The notes beneath the pieces are model-generated. The model had not been told where the DNA came from. It saw only the letters and a program-made list of their open reading frames with translations, and searched no databases. A stretch of DNA of 64,000 nucleotides, from positions 744,001-808,000 of the forward strand of contig NZ_LBHJ01000020.1 of assembly GCF_001006305.1 (NCBI RefSeq), given 5' to 3'. Origin of the DNA: Silvibacterium bohemicum. Lineage in GTDB: Bacteria > Acidobacteriota > Terriglobia > Terriglobales > Acidobacteriaceae. This document shows positions 25,391 through 35,725 of this stretch, in pieces. The translations under genes were made by a program, and so were the position numbers. Within the stretch, counting starts at the first letter, position 1. Every line of letters starts with the position of its first letter.

Positions 25391-25531
25391 GCTCTTCGGA
25401 GTATAAACAGGCGGCCGCTCAGGGGAGACTGATGTGATGACACGCCCTCATCCTTCCCTCTCTCATCGGAACGGCGGTCGCCTATGCCTGCTTCGGCTAG
25501 GGTCTCGAAAGTCTTCGAGGCAAACCGCGCC

Positions 25532-26404
25532 TTAGCGAACCTTGCCGGCGGAGTTTTCCAGGATCACATCCGACAGTACTGCCGTGTCCGACTTCTCCGG
25601 CAGGTGCGAGCAGAAGCCGATGCCGACGTAGAACGGTCCGTCGATGTGCAGCTCGATCGGCGGCCCGAACGGGTGCATCGGTTCACCCTCCAGGCTGACG
25701 AAGAGCGAGAAGAAGTCGCCGCGCTTCTCGATGCCGATGCGCCTGGCGAAGACCGGAACCAGGCTGTCGGGACTGGCTCCGCCCGGACGGCCTCGGCCTC
25801 CGATGCGATATTCCATGTCTTTCACGCGGATATTCTTCTCCGGCCGCTGCGCGAGCTGGATCATGCCTGCGCCATGCAGTGCGGCGACGACCTCTTTGGA
25901 GCCATCGTCGAGGTCCTGGCGGATCACCAGCACCGCTTTCCGGTCGTCGTAGCCGCTTGGATCGGGAAATGCGATATCGGCCGCAAGCGAGACATCGCCG
26001 GAGATCTTCTTCCAGAGGAATCGAAACTCATCGCGCGTGTACCAGACGTTGTAGCCGGCGGAGTGGATGGTGTACTGATTTTTACTCGCGTCATAACTGG
26101 CGCTGCCCGGCACCAGGGCGCTGCCGATGTCCGACTGGCCGTCGAATATGCCGATGGGCGTGTCGAAATTCTTGCTGGGCCGATGAAAATCAGCAGGAGG
26201 CGCGACCTGGGTATGCGTGGCCGAACCCGGAGCGGCCCAGGCTGGCGCAGCCGGCTTCTGCGCGGCCTGCGGATCGGGGGCCTGCGCGCGAAGCAGGTTC
26301 GGCCCTGTACATAGGATCAAACCCAAAACAGCCCCGTGGCATGCGATTTTCTTTGCCTGGTGAACAATAGAGATCGCCATTGCAGAGAACTGTAGCAGAA
26401 TCAT
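25532..26404 (-). CDS. Exported DUF1349-like (concanavalin-fold) protein
   Basis: A 290-aa exported protein. A hydrophobic signal segment (AVLGLILCTGPNLLRAQA) is followed by a Pro/Ala-rich stretch and a beta-rich domain of about 200 residues with the repeated acidobacterial pattern 'YTIHSAGYNVWYTRDEF', 'LWKKISGDVSLAADIAFP', then 'KAVLVIRQDLDDGSKE' and 'GIGFCSHL'. This resembles DUF1349/laminin G-like jelly-roll proteins, which bind or act on sugars or are fused to TolB-type propellers. Function is unknown. The start is unsure: ATG 26404 or ATG 26380; neither has a clear ribosome-binding site. It lies between ccmE and ccmA, but no role in haem delivery is known for this family. Confidence 0.65.
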   Translation of the reverse strand: MILLQFSAMAISIVHQAKKIACHGAVLGLILCTGPNLLRAQAPDPQAAQKPAAPAWAAPGSATHTQVAPPADFHRPSKNFDTPIGIFDGQSDIGSALVPGSASYDASKNQYTIHSAGYNVWYTRDEFRFLWKKISGDVSLAADIAFPDPSGYDDRKAVLVIRQDLDDGSKEVVAALHGAGMIQLAQRPEKNIRVKDMEYRIGGRGRPGGASPDSLVPVFARRIGIEKRGDFFSLFVSLEGEPMHPFGPPIELHIDGPFYVGIGFCSHLPEKSDTAVLSDVILENSAGKVR

Positions 26405-26428
26405 GGACGGCGAGCGTCGCGACCGGTC

Positions 26429-26929
26429 TTACTTGGTGGTTGGCACGGACATCATCGCGGTTGCCGCTCCGGCGGCGGCGGCAGCGGCGGGTGCGCCCGG
26501 CTTCGCTCCGGGATTTGCTCCCGGATTTGTTCCGGGTGCGGGAGCGTACTTCGACGCACATTTGGCCTGCAGCTGGGTGGCGTGGAAAACGCCGTCACGT
26601 CCGTAGGTGCCGATGGCCAGCGCCTGGGCGTTGTCTTTGAAGGTGTCCGGCGGAGGCTCTTCGCCTTGATACGAGACGCGCAGCTTGTTGGTGTTCTCGA
26701 CCAGAACGAAGTCGGCGTTGGTGCCATTGTGCGTAATGGACCCCGGCACTACGTTTCCGGCCACGCGCAGGTTACGCGTGTAGGCCTTCTGCCCCATCGC
26801 GTTCAGCTCCTGGATGGTCACGTAGTAGCTCTTGGTTGCGCTCGCTCCTGTCACCGCCAGATAGACGATAGCGCCCAAAATGATGACGACTGCGACACCG
26901 ATCTTTACGCCTTGGTTCGACTTCTTCAT
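26429..26929 (-). CDS. ccmE: Haem chaperone CcmE, CxxxY variant
   Basis: A 166-aa periplasmic haem chaperone anchored by one N-terminal helix (GVAVVIILGAIVYLAV) and an OB-fold domain ('NLRVAGNVVPGSITH', 'LRVSYQGEEPPDTF'-type core). The haem-binding motif, HxxxY in most bacteria, is here C124-A-S-K-Y128 in 'AKCASKYAP'. Cys in this place is known from the variant Ccm system of some deltaproteobacteria and archaea (often called System I*). The C-tail after the motif is Pro/Gly/Ala-rich and low complexity. It lies upstream of ccmA, ccmB, ccmC and ccmD, with the DUF1349-like gene between; ccmF, ccmG and ccmH are not in this window. Confidence 0.88.
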   Translation of the reverse strand: MKKSNQGVKIGVAVVIILGAIVYLAVTGASATKSYYVTIQELNAMGQKAYTRNLRVAGNVVPGSITHNGTNADFVLVENTNKLRVSYQGEEPPPDTFKDNAQALAIGTYGRDGVFHATQLQAKCASKYAPAPGTNPGANPGAKPGAPAAAAAAGAATAMMSVPTTK

Positions 26930-27180
26930 GGCTCTCTCAAGTTTACCGCAATCCGGTCTATGGCAAGACTACGCGGCCGTGAGCCCTCTGCGCTGTGTCG
27001 GCGGTCACATCGCTGCCGCCCTCTTTGCCGCATCAATTTATAATCCCCAAAAGACATTTCCTCGAACAAATCGGCGTGCGAACGAGCCCGGGCCTCATCT
27101 AACTTAATCCAAGACAAGAGCGAATCCTCAATCCGAGACAATAGCTCATTCATTTAGGAACGATTTTTCTCCAAAGGTAA

Positions 27181-28665
<1,485 letters not shown>

Positions 28666-28678
28666 ATAAGAAATCCTC

Positions 28679-28716
28679 GAAAGAAAAAGGCCGCTGGTTA
28701 GCGGCCTTTTTCTTTC
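28679..28716 (+). terminator. Strong terminator of thiC
   Basis: A 17 bp perfect stem (GAAAGAAAAAGGCCGCT, loop GGTT) whose right arm contains a TTTTT run, starting 13 bases after the stop codon. The symmetric A and T runs would also let it work on the other strand. Confidence 0.9.
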
Positions 28717-29131
28717 GTGCTATGCATAGTATCTGGATAACGACGGGGCTTTACTGAAACCTCACAACGAGTGAACGAAGGATTGCGGACTGCGATCGAT
28801 GGGAATTGACTAGCTTCCTCTTACTGGTTTTGCTGCTTACAAAAATGACGCTGCTTTCTTTCTCAATCAGAATCGTTCAATCGAGCGCAGCCGGCCATAG
28901 CACTTCCGATCCCGCGGCTTCCGGAAGGTGTTAAAGGTAGCTAACACCTTGGAGTACACCGGCAATCGGATGGCATCGCGAGGCTGGAGGGCGGGTCCGA
29001 TCCGGGATTGGTTCGGGTTCGGTACAGTTCGGGGAAAGAATGCCCTCTCAGCAACCCAATCAAGGCTTGCAGCTATCTCATAGCGGGTATACCGTTTGAA
29101 GACGGTCGAATAAAGAGATAGGAGCGTCCTT
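28717..29131 (+). other. 415 bp intergenic region before the YtxH gene
   Basis: No gene is supported. A perfect 9 bp stem AAGGTGTTA/TAACACCTT with an 8 nt loop lies at 28925-28950, without a T-run. A G-rich stretch with repeated GGTTCGG and GGTACAG text covers about 29008-29036. The promoter of the YtxH gene should lie within the last 100 bases. Confidence 0.45.
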
Positions 29132-29401
29132 ATGAATGCTATTAAGTTTTGGGCAGTGTTTACCGTGGGAGTGGCGGCCGGCGCGGCTGTCGCATTGATT
29201 TACGCACCGCAGTCCGGGGAGAAGACTCGCCGCCAGCTGCGCCGTGGATTCGAAGACGCAGGCGATTACCTCAAGGACGCCGCAGAGAACCTCTCCGATC
29301 AAGCAGAGAAATACGTCAAGCGCGGTAAGGACATCGTGGACGATGTGGTCGACACCGCCTCCAACGCGGTCAGCGCCGCCAAGAAGGTCGTCCAGATCTA
29401 A
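29132..29401 (+). CDS. YtxH domain stress-type protein
   Basis: An 89-aa protein with an N-terminal membrane helix (FWAVFTVGVAAGAAVALIYAP) that runs into the YtxH signature 'YAPQSGEKTRRQLRRG', followed by a long amphipathic helix rich in Lys, Asp and Ala. YtxH-type proteins are small, membrane-anchored, general-stress-linked proteins of unknown biochemical role. The ATG has AGGAG eight bases upstream. It is a single-gene unit, closed by a strong hairpin that it shares with the convergent clpC gene. Confidence 0.85.
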   Translation: MNAIKFWAVFTVGVAAGAAVALIYAPQSGEKTRRQLRRGFEDAGDYLKDAAENLSDQAEKYVKRGKDIVDDVVDTASNAVSAAKKVVQI

Positions 29402-29420
29402 GAGGCGCTACAGAGAAAGG

Positions 29421-29459
29421 AAAAGGCCCTGTTCACTGGTTGGTGAACAGGGCCTTTTT
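29421..29459. terminator. Bidirectional terminator between ytxH-like gene and clpC
   Basis: AAAAGGCCCTGTTCAC and its exact complement with a 6 nt loop (TGGTTG), followed by TTTTT on the plus strand and TTTT on the minus strand. It lies between two convergent stop codons. Confidence 0.9.
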
Positions 29460-29475
29460 GTTCGTCGATTGAAAA

Positions 29476-31929
29476 CTAGCTATAGAGCAGCACCCCTTCG
29501 ACCTTGTCTGCGCCTTCCTGGCCGATTGGGCGGTAGAAGAGCTGGTTGTTCTCGAGGTAAACCTCGAGGAACGCCGGCCGTTCGGTGATGCCGCCTGCGA
29601 TCAGAGCCTCGGAGAGCGGATCTTCGACATACCGCTGCAGTGCGCGGCGCAGCGGACGCGCTCCGTAGCTGCGGTCGATCAGCGTTTTGTCGAGAATCCA
29701 CTTCTTGGCGTCTTCGGTGACCGAGATGGTGATCGCCTTCTGAACGAGGTTGGCGTTCAGCTGGGCCATCAGCAGCTCGACGATCTGGATCAGGTCGGCG
29801 TCGGTCAACGATTGGAAGAGGATGATTTCGTCGACGCGGTTCAGGAATTCAGGATTGAAGGTTCGCTTCACTTCCTGCTTGACCAGATCTTCGATCTTGT
29901 CCATCACCATGTCTTCGCGCTCGCTCTGGAAGCCGAGACCCTGCTTGCGCTGCAGGTGACGCGCGCCGATGTTCGAGGTCATGATGATGATGGTGTTCTT
30001 GAAATCGACGGTGTTGCCCAGACCGTCGGTCAATTGGCCATCTTCAAAGACCTGCAGCAGGATGTTGAAGACATCGGGATGCGCCTTCTCGATTTCGTCC
30101 AGCAGGACCACGGAGTAGGGTGAGCGCTTGACGCGCTCCGTCAGTTGACCGCCTTCCTCGTAGCCGACGTATCCCGGAGGCGAACCGATCAGCTTCGAGA
30201 CCGAGTGCTTCTCCATGAACTCCGACATATCGAAGCGGATCAGCGACTTCTCAGAGCCGAATAGGAATTGCGCCAGAGTGCGCGCCATTTCCGTCTTGCC
30301 GACGCCTGTCGGCCCCAGGAACAGGAAAGATCCGATCGGCCGGTTCGGCGACTTGAGGCCGGCACGTGAGCGGCGGATAGCGCGGGCCAGGGCCGAGATG
30401 GCCTTGTCCTGCGAGATCACGCGCTTGTGCAGCTCTTCCTCGACGCGTAGCAGCTTCTGCGTTTCCTCTTCCTTGATCGAGGTGATCGGCACGCCGGTCC
30501 AGCGGCTGACCACGTCCTCGATGTCCTCGCGGCCGACGATGCCGGCGGTCGAATCATCGAGATGATATTTGTCGCGCAGTGCGCGCAGGTTTTCGCGCTC
30601 CTTGCGTTCTTCGTCGGAGTAGAAACGCGCCTTCTCGAACTCGTGATTCGCGATGGCGTTTTCCATGCGGTGCACGATGAACTTGATGCGCTTCTGGACT
30701 TCCGTGATCTCTTCGGGCAACGAAGTCTGACGCAGCTTCACGCGCGCGCCGGCTTCGTCGATCAGATCGATGGCCTTGTCCGGAAGGAAGCGATCCGGGA
30801 TATAGCGGTTGGAGTGCGAGACCGCGAACTCGATGGAGTCATCGGTATAGCTGACCGCGTGGAACTTCTCGTAGCGGTCTTTGATGCCCATGATGATCTT
30901 GATCGCGTCTTCCTCGTTCGGAGGCGGCACTTTGACGGCCTGGAAACGCCGTTCGAGCGAACGATCCTTCTCGATCGACTTGCGATATTCCTGGGGCGTG
31001 GTTGCGCCGATGCACTGAATCTCGCCGCGCGAGAGAGCCGGCTTGAGGATGTTAGCGGCGTCGAGCGAGCCCTCGGCCGATCCCGCACCCACCAGGGTAT
31101 GAAGCTCGTCGATGAAGATGATGGAGTTCTGATTCTCCATCAGCTCTTTCATGATGGTCTTGAGACGCTCTTCGAACTGGCCGCGATACTTGGTTCCGGC
31201 AACGATCAGCGACAGGTCGAGCGCCAGCACCCGCTTGTCGGCGAGGAAGCTGGGCACGTCTCCATCGGAGATGCGCTGCGCGAGGCCTTCGACGATGGCG
31301 GTTTTGCCTACGCCGGGCTCGCCGATCAACACCGGATTGTTCTTGGTGCGGCGGCACAGGATCTGCACCACGCGCTCCAGCTCCTGATCGCGTCCCACCA
31401 GCGGATCGAGCTGGTTGTCGAGAGCGGCCTGGGTCAGGTCGCGCGAGAATTCCGCCAGCAGGCTGGATTCGCGATTGCGCTGCTGCGCCGGAGCCTTCTC
31501 CTGTGTGGTGCGGGCCAGCTCCTCGCGAATAGCGAGCAGCTTCAATCCGCGCTCGTGCAGGATCTCCGCGGCGAAGCACTTCTCTTCCCTCAACAGGCCG
31601 AGCAGCAGATGCTCCGTTCCAATGTGTTTGTGCGAGAGCCGTTCGGCCTCTTCCGCTGCATAGGCCAGAACCCGCTTGCATTCATTCGAGAGTGGCAGAT
31701 CGACCGAGGTTGACACCTTCTCGCGAATGGTGGTGTGTCCCTCAATCTGTTTGCGAATTGATTCAACCGATGCATGTGAGCGAAGGAAGCGATTGGTCAA
31801 CGCCTTGTCTTCGCGCAGAAGACCGAGCAACAGATGCTCTGTCTCGATGTACGGGGAACCAAACTGGCTTGCCTCGTAACGGGCGAAGAAGATTACGCGC
31901 CGTGCCTTTTCCGTATAGCGTTCGAACAT
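29476..31929 (-). CDS. clpC: ClpC-type AAA+ unfoldase
   Basis: An 817-aa Hsp100 ATPase that unfolds substrates for the ClpP protease. Two Clp_N repeats (about 1-70 and 80-140), first AAA+ module with GEPGVGKT (203-210), a middle region with a UVR-like coiled coil ('[21 protein letters not shown]'-type, read in pieces), and a second AAA+ module with GPTGVGKT (about 539-546) and a C-terminal D2 domain. The UVR-bearing middle region marks ClpC rather than ClpA. A ClpP-binding loop of the LGF type, 'QGLGFQS', is present. No ctsR/mcsAB genes are adjacent. The 223 bp upstream should hold its promoter. Confidence 0.93.
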   Translation of the reverse strand: MFERYTEKARRVIFFARYEASQFGSPYIETEHLLLGLLREDKALTNRFLRSHASVESIRKQIEGHTTIREKVSTSVDLPLSNECKRVLAYAAEEAERLSHKHIGTEHLLLGLLREEKCFAAEILHERGLKLLAIREELARTTQEKAPAQQRNRESSLLAEFSRDLTQAALDNQLDPLVGRDQELERVVQILCRRTKNNPVLIGEPGVGKTAIVEGLAQRISDGDVPSFLADKRVLALDLSLIVAGTKYRGQFEERLKTIMKELMENQNSIIFIDELHTLVGAGSAEGSLDAANILKPALSRGEIQCIGATTPQEYRKSIEKDRSLERRFQAVKVPPPNEEDAIKIIMGIKDRYEKFHAVSYTDDSIEFAVSHSNRYIPDRFLPDKAIDLIDEAGARVKLRQTSLPEEITEVQKRIKFIVHRMENAIANHEFEKARFYSDEERKERENLRALRDKYHLDDSTAGIVGREDIEDVVSRWTGVPITSIKEEETQKLLRVEEELHKRVISQDKAISALARAIRRSRAGLKSPNRPIGSFLFLGPTGVGKTEMARTLAQFLFGSEKSLIRFDMSEFMEKHSVSKLIGSPPGYVGYEEGGQLTERVKRSPYSVVLLDEIEKAHPDVFNILLQVFEDGQLTDGLGNTVDFKNTIIIMTSNIGARHLQRKQGLGFQSEREDMVMDKIEDLVKQEVKRTFNPEFLNRVDEIILFQSLTDADLIQIVELLMAQLNANLVQKAITISVTEDAKKWILDKTLIDRSYGARPLRRALQRYVEDPLSEALIAGGITERPAFLEVYLENNQLFYRPIGQEGADKVEGVLLYS

Positions 31930-32152
31930 GTTCCCCCTGGCAATGCCCGGCTCGCCTCATCTTCGATCGCGGAAGCTTTCCTCCGGGTATCGAAGACTTT
32001 GAGAGCCTTCGTCCTATATCACCGCGCCAGACCAAAAAGTGGGTCCAGAAATGCTGCTCTGTGGTGCGGCCCCCAGGCTGGGTGCACTCTTCTGCATCCA
32101 TCCCACATCCAGACCGACGGCTTTCGCCTTCGGCCCCTTCACTCCTCCGCGG

Positions 32153-32923
32153 TTAAGCCAGCTGCGGAGCAACTTCTTCCAAGCGCCCCTTATCCAGGCG
32201 CAAAATCCTGCTACATCGAGATGCCAAATCTTCGTTATGCGTTACTACAACCGATGTTAGACGGTGCGATTTATGCAACCGCTGAATTAGATCAAAAACT
32301 ACACCTGCTGTCCGGCGGTCCAAATCCCCCGTTGGCTCGTCGGCCAGTAACACTTTGGGTTCGGTAACCAGAGCACGGGCGAGGGATACCCTCTGCTGTT
32401 CTCCACCCGAAAGCTCTCCTGCGCGGTGGCTGGCGCGATCCGCCAACTCCACTTCATTCAGCCACTTAGCTGCGCTCTTCAAAGCAGTGCCGCGATTTTC
32501 GCCCCGCGCCAGCAGGGGCATGGCGACGTTCTCAAGGGCTGTAAACTCCGGTAAAAGATAGTGAAATTGCCACACGTAGCCGACCTCGCAATTGCGAAAG
32601 GAGGCTGCTTGACTGGGAGACAGGTTTCTCAACTGGGTTGAGGCGGAGTATACGTCACCGCTGGAAGGGGTATCAAGAGCGGCCAGGATGTGCAAAAGTG
32701 TGCTTTTACCCGCTCCCGACTCGCCAATGATCGCCAGCATCTCTCCCTCGGCGACCTCGAAGCTCAACCCGTCGAACAGCACCAGCCGTCCCCGGCCTGT
32801 GGTGTATTCCTTACGCAAGTTCCCAATTTTTATGACGATTGGATGTTCCGGAGCCGCGAAACGACTCATCGCAGCGCCAAAAGGCTGCGGGTCAGGCTGC
32901 GGCGCGGATAAGGAGGATTCCAT
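32153..32923 (-). CDS. LolD-type ABC transporter ATPase
   Basis: A 256-aa ATPase of the MacB/LolD/FtsE group. Walker A GESGAGKS (68-75), signature 'LSGGEQQRVSLARAL', Walker B 'VLLADEPTGDLD' and switch His in 'VVVTHNEDLA' are all present, and the 'LLPEFTALENVAMPLL' Q-loop context is typical of LolD. ATG 32923 is preferred over the longer frame because AGGT-containing sequence lies just before it and the extra residues are unlike the family. It is third in a minus-strand row after the LolC/E-type permease and the phospholipase C-like gene, so it probably energises that permease in lipoprotein release. Confidence 0.85.
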   Translation of the reverse strand: MESSLSAPQPDPQPFGAAMSRFAAPEHPIVIKIGNLRKEYTTGRGRLVLFDGLSFEVAEGEMLAIIGESGAGKSTLLHILAALDTPSSGDVYSASTQLRNLSPSQAASFRNCEVGYVWQFHYLLPEFTALENVAMPLLARGENRGTALKSAAKWLNEVELADRASHRAGELSGGEQQRVSLARALVTEPKVLLADEPTGDLDRRTAGVVFDLIQRLHKSHRLTSVVVTHNEDLASRCSRILRLDKGRLEEVAPQLA

Positions 32924-33107
32924 ATCTACCTGTATCACTCCTGAACACGAAAGGGAAGGAAACGATTCCATGCCGTCTAATTTTCCGCACACGCATTCCC
33001 AATGAGATACAGGCATCCCAATCGGAATAGATTCGCAAGATAATTCAGCGCTTCAACATGAAATTTGATTGCGACGAGGGAAGGCCGGGCAAAGAAAGCC
33101 GCCGCGT

Positions 33108-34394
33108 TTATTCCGCCTGATGCACAGGAACAGCCGGGATCGCCTGCAGTTGGAGCAGCTCCGCCTGCACTCGGCGCCAGGCCTTCTTGTTCTTCCTGGT
33201 CGTAATCGGAGCGGCAGGATCGGCGTAGTAGCCCTCGATATCCTGCTTCAGGCGATCCGGAATCGGCTCGCCTACCTTGACCACACGGTCCAGCAGCTTC
33301 GCGTAGGTCTGGTCGGTCAAGGGATACGATCCCGGTTTTACCCGGTATCCGGTATCGAGATCGCGGTTCTCCAGGTTCATGGTGACCAGCGGATCGGCTG
33401 CTGGAGCCTGAACAAGATCCTTCAGCAGCTCTTCATATCGATTCAGGGTCCGATTGACGCTGACCACATAGCTCTGTTCTGTCGCCTGCGACGGACCGCG
33501 GATGGCCAGATCCGATGCCGGACCGATCTTGGGCACAATCACAATGACAAACGCCAGCAGGTGTGTCTTCACTCCCGCCTTCTTGCGGTATTTCTCCCAG
33601 CCGTTGCTGAAATCCGCATCGGCCAGCCGCTTCTGGAACTGGTCGAAGTCCGGCGACGGCAGATCGTCGGGAAAGCTCTTCTTGTGCAACAGAACCTCGG
33701 CATGGGCGAACGACGGGAGGAAATTCCGCACCGACCATCGATAGCTGTCAACTGCGGCTCTGCGGTCGACTCCCATGGTCTGCAGACGAAGTCCATATAT
33801 CTCGTAAAACGCCTGCTCCAGCAGCCGCATCGGCACCCTGAGGCCGATGTGCTGCAGATACGCCGAGGGAGCGAAGCGCCGCTTGCTGAGCTGGTTGATG
33901 TCGAAGGCAAACTCGGTTCGCACGTGGCTGTGCGGGCTCTCGTCGTAGGTCACGACCGGCCCATACTTCGCCGCCAGGTTGGGAAATTCAACAGCCGTCG
34001 ACGGATTCACCGCGTCCTGATGCCCGTAGCTATCACCCACGTAGTGCGAAAGCGCGCCCAGAGCGAAGGCCAGCTCATCCACGTTGCGCGAATCGCGAAT
34101 GAACGCTGCGACGAAATCGCCGGTGCGCACATAGTGGGTGAGGTCGCTCATGAAGACCTTGCCGAAGGGATAGTAGCCGGCGTCCTGGATGGCGCAGCCG
34201 CCGAAGGCGAAGGCCTCGGCCCGGCGCAGCTCTTCGTCGGTGGTGTTGGGATAGCGATTCAGCAGCACCGGCCGGATCGATTCCCGCCATGCCAGGTCGA
34301 TGATCTGCTGATGGGTGAGCACCGAGTAGCCGAACCCCGATGGGGCGCAGCATGCCAACAACAGGAGAAGGACCGCCCCGAGACGCCGTGTCAT
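33108..34394 (-). CDS. Exported zinc-dependent phospholipase C-like protein
   Basis: A 428-aa protein resembling the Zn_dep_PLPC domain of bacterial phospholipase C. Mature sequence opens with 'GYSVLTHQQIIDLAW' and has the metal-ligand-like run 'LSHYVGDSYGHQDAVNP' (His and Asp residues at helix spacing). The signal segment (RLGAVLLLLLACCAPSGFG) contains LLAC, so it may be a lipoprotein rather than a soluble protein. The ATG overlaps the TGA of the permease gene as ATGA, so it is translationally coupled. Being embedded between a lipoprotein-release permease and its ATPase suggests it is a partner or client of that transporter. The ORF extension to 34586 is rejected. Confidence 0.75.
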   Translation of the reverse strand: MTRRLGAVLLLLLACCAPSGFGYSVLTHQQIIDLAWRESIRPVLLNRYPNTTDEELRRAEAFAFGGCAIQDAGYYPFGKVFMSDLTHYVRTGDFVAAFIRDSRNVDELAFALGALSHYVGDSYGHQDAVNPSTAVEFPNLAAKYGPVVTYDESPHSHVRTEFAFDINQLSKRRFAPSAYLQHIGLRVPMRLLEQAFYEIYGLRLQTMGVDRRAAVDSYRWSVRNFLPSFAHAEVLLHKKSFPDDLPSPDFDQFQKRLADADFSNGWEKYRKKAGVKTHLLAFVIVIVPKIGPASDLAIRGPSQATEQSYVVSVNRTLNRYEELLKDLVQAPAADPLVTMNLENRDLDTGYRVKPGSYPLTDQTYAKLLDRVVKVGEPIPDRLKQDIEGYYADPAAPITTRKNKKAWRRVQAELLQLQAIPAVPVHQAE

Positions 34395-35644
34395 TCGTAT
34401 CGCAAAGCCTCCGCCGGGAGCACGCGCGCCGCCGAACTCGAAGGATAAATCGTCGCCAGCAGCGAGACGCCCAGCGACACCACCGTGACCGTGATGCCGT
34501 CGATCAGGCGCGGCGCAAAGGGCAGGTAGTCGATGGAGTAGACCTCGGCCGAGAGATGGATGAACTGATAGTGTCCGCCGATCCACGAGAGCAGATAGCC
34601 GAGCACCAGTCCCAGAGCCGTTCCCACCACGCTGATCAGAAAACCCTGCATCAGGAAGATACGCCGGATCTGGCCGGGCTTCACCCCCAGCGACATGAGC
34701 ACGGCGATGTCTTTCGTCTTCTCCATGACCATCATGGTCAGCGCGATGAGGATATTCAACGCAGCGACGCAGACAATCAAGCCGATCACGATGAACGTGA
34801 CCACCTGCTCCAGCTTTAGGGCGCGAAACAGCTCGCGGTTCTGCTCCATCCAGCTGGTGGTCTCGAAGCCCGGGCCAGCCGCGGCCTCGATTTCTTTTCC
34901 GATGCGGTCCGCGTGGTAGAGATCGTCGACCTTGAAGGAGATCACGGAGACGAGATCGGGCTCGCCGAACAATGCCTGCGCGTCTTTCAGGCGGACGAAG
35001 CCGAAGGTGGCGTCGTATTGATAGAAGCCGGAATGAAAGACACCCACGATGCGGAAGCGCTGGTACTTGGGGACCAATCCGTAGGGAGTGAGCTCGCCCT
35101 GGGGGCTGATGGCCATCACCGTCGATCCAACCTTGGCATCGAGCGTGTTGGCCAGGTCGTAACCTACGACGATCGGCGGCGTGGCTTCCCCGGCGCTGTC
35201 GGTGGTTTCGGCTGCGGCCGGGTCGAGGTCAGCGGCAGAGCCCGATTCCAGATGCGCGAGGATGCCGCTGACCGTGCTCTCGTCCTTTGGAATGATGCCT
35301 TTGAGATAAGCTCCGCCCGAGAGCGAGCCGCGCGACACCAGCACCGGCTCGTAGAGTCCCGGCGCGTCCGCCGTCACGTGCGGCAGACGACGAAGCCGGT
35401 CGGTGAGCTCGCGCCAGTCGCGGATGCCGTCATTCTGCACGCGCAACAGATCGACGTGCGCGGTCGAGCTGACCAGGCGGTCGCGCAGGTCCCGGCTCAT
35501 GCCATTGGTGATGGCCAGCGCGACGATCAGCGAGGCCACGCCCACCGCCACGCCAATGATGGAGATGACGGTAATGACGCCCACCACGGCCTGGCGGCGC
35601 TTGGCTCTCAGATATCGCGCGGCGACGAAGAATTCAAAACGCAT
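34391..35644 (-). CDS. LolC/LolE-type lipoprotein-releasing permease
   Basis: A 417-aa inner-membrane protein of the MacB/FtsX-like permease family. One helix near the N-terminus ('VGVITVISIIGVAVGVASLIVALA'-type, about 18-45), a large periplasmic domain, then three helices (about 275-300, 318-345, 372-398) give the four-helix LolC/E plan. The start 'FEFFVAARYLRAKRRQ' is the usual LolC/E cytoplasmic motif. It would extract lipoproteins from the inner membrane with a LolD ATPase. A single permease gene suggests a homodimer, as in LolF-type systems. It is first in the three-gene row with the phospholipase-like and LolD-type genes. Confidence 0.85.
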   Translation of the reverse strand: MRFEFFVAARYLRAKRRQAVVGVITVISIIGVAVGVASLIVALAITNGMSRDLRDRLVSSTAHVDLLRVQNDGIRDWRELTDRLRRLPHVTADAPGLYEPVLVSRGSLSGGAYLKGIIPKDESTVSGILAHLESGSAADLDPAAAETTDSAGEATPPIVVGYDLANTLDAKVGSTVMAISPQGELTPYGLVPKYQRFRIVGVFHSGFYQYDATFGFVRLKDAQALFGEPDLVSVISFKVDDLYHADRIGKEIEAAAGPGFETTSWMEQNRELFRALKLEQVVTFIVIGLIVCVAALNILIALTMMVMEKTKDIAVLMSLGVKPGQIRRIFLMQGFLISVVGTALGLVLGYLLSWIGGHYQFIHLSAEVYSIDYLPFAPRLIDGITVTVVSLGVSLLATIYPSSSAARVLPAEALRYE

Positions 35645-35683
35645 GCTTCCCTGTCAGCCGGACGCTTCGTGTCCCCTTAGACT

Positions 35684-35715
35684 GGGCGCCCCGCGTCTCG
35701 TCCTTGAGACGTGGG
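35684..35715. repeat. CCCACRTCTC palindromic repeat (family B)
   Basis: GGGCGC then CCCGCGTCTC, 6 nt loop GTCCTT, GAGACGTGGG: one wobble pair in a 10 bp stem, in the 80 bp gap between two minus-strand genes. Related hairpins occur at 42541-42566, 55872-55896 and 55950-55975. Confidence 0.7.
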
Positions 35716-35725
35716 ATCAGCTCAC

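Noticed and set aside
26926-27153. 75-codon minus-strand frame ending with an ATGA overlap to ccmE
   Set aside because: The overlap is suggestive, but there is no ribosome-binding site, and the C-terminal half is Arg-rich shadow-like text. Kept only as a remote possibility.
30562-31713. 383-codon plus-strand frame opposite clpC
   Set aside because: Antisense shadow of a highly conserved ClpC gene.
33069-34448. 459-codon plus-strand frame opposite the phospholipase-like gene
   Set aside because: The minus strand carries the coupled ATGA start and signal segment; the plus frame is shadow.
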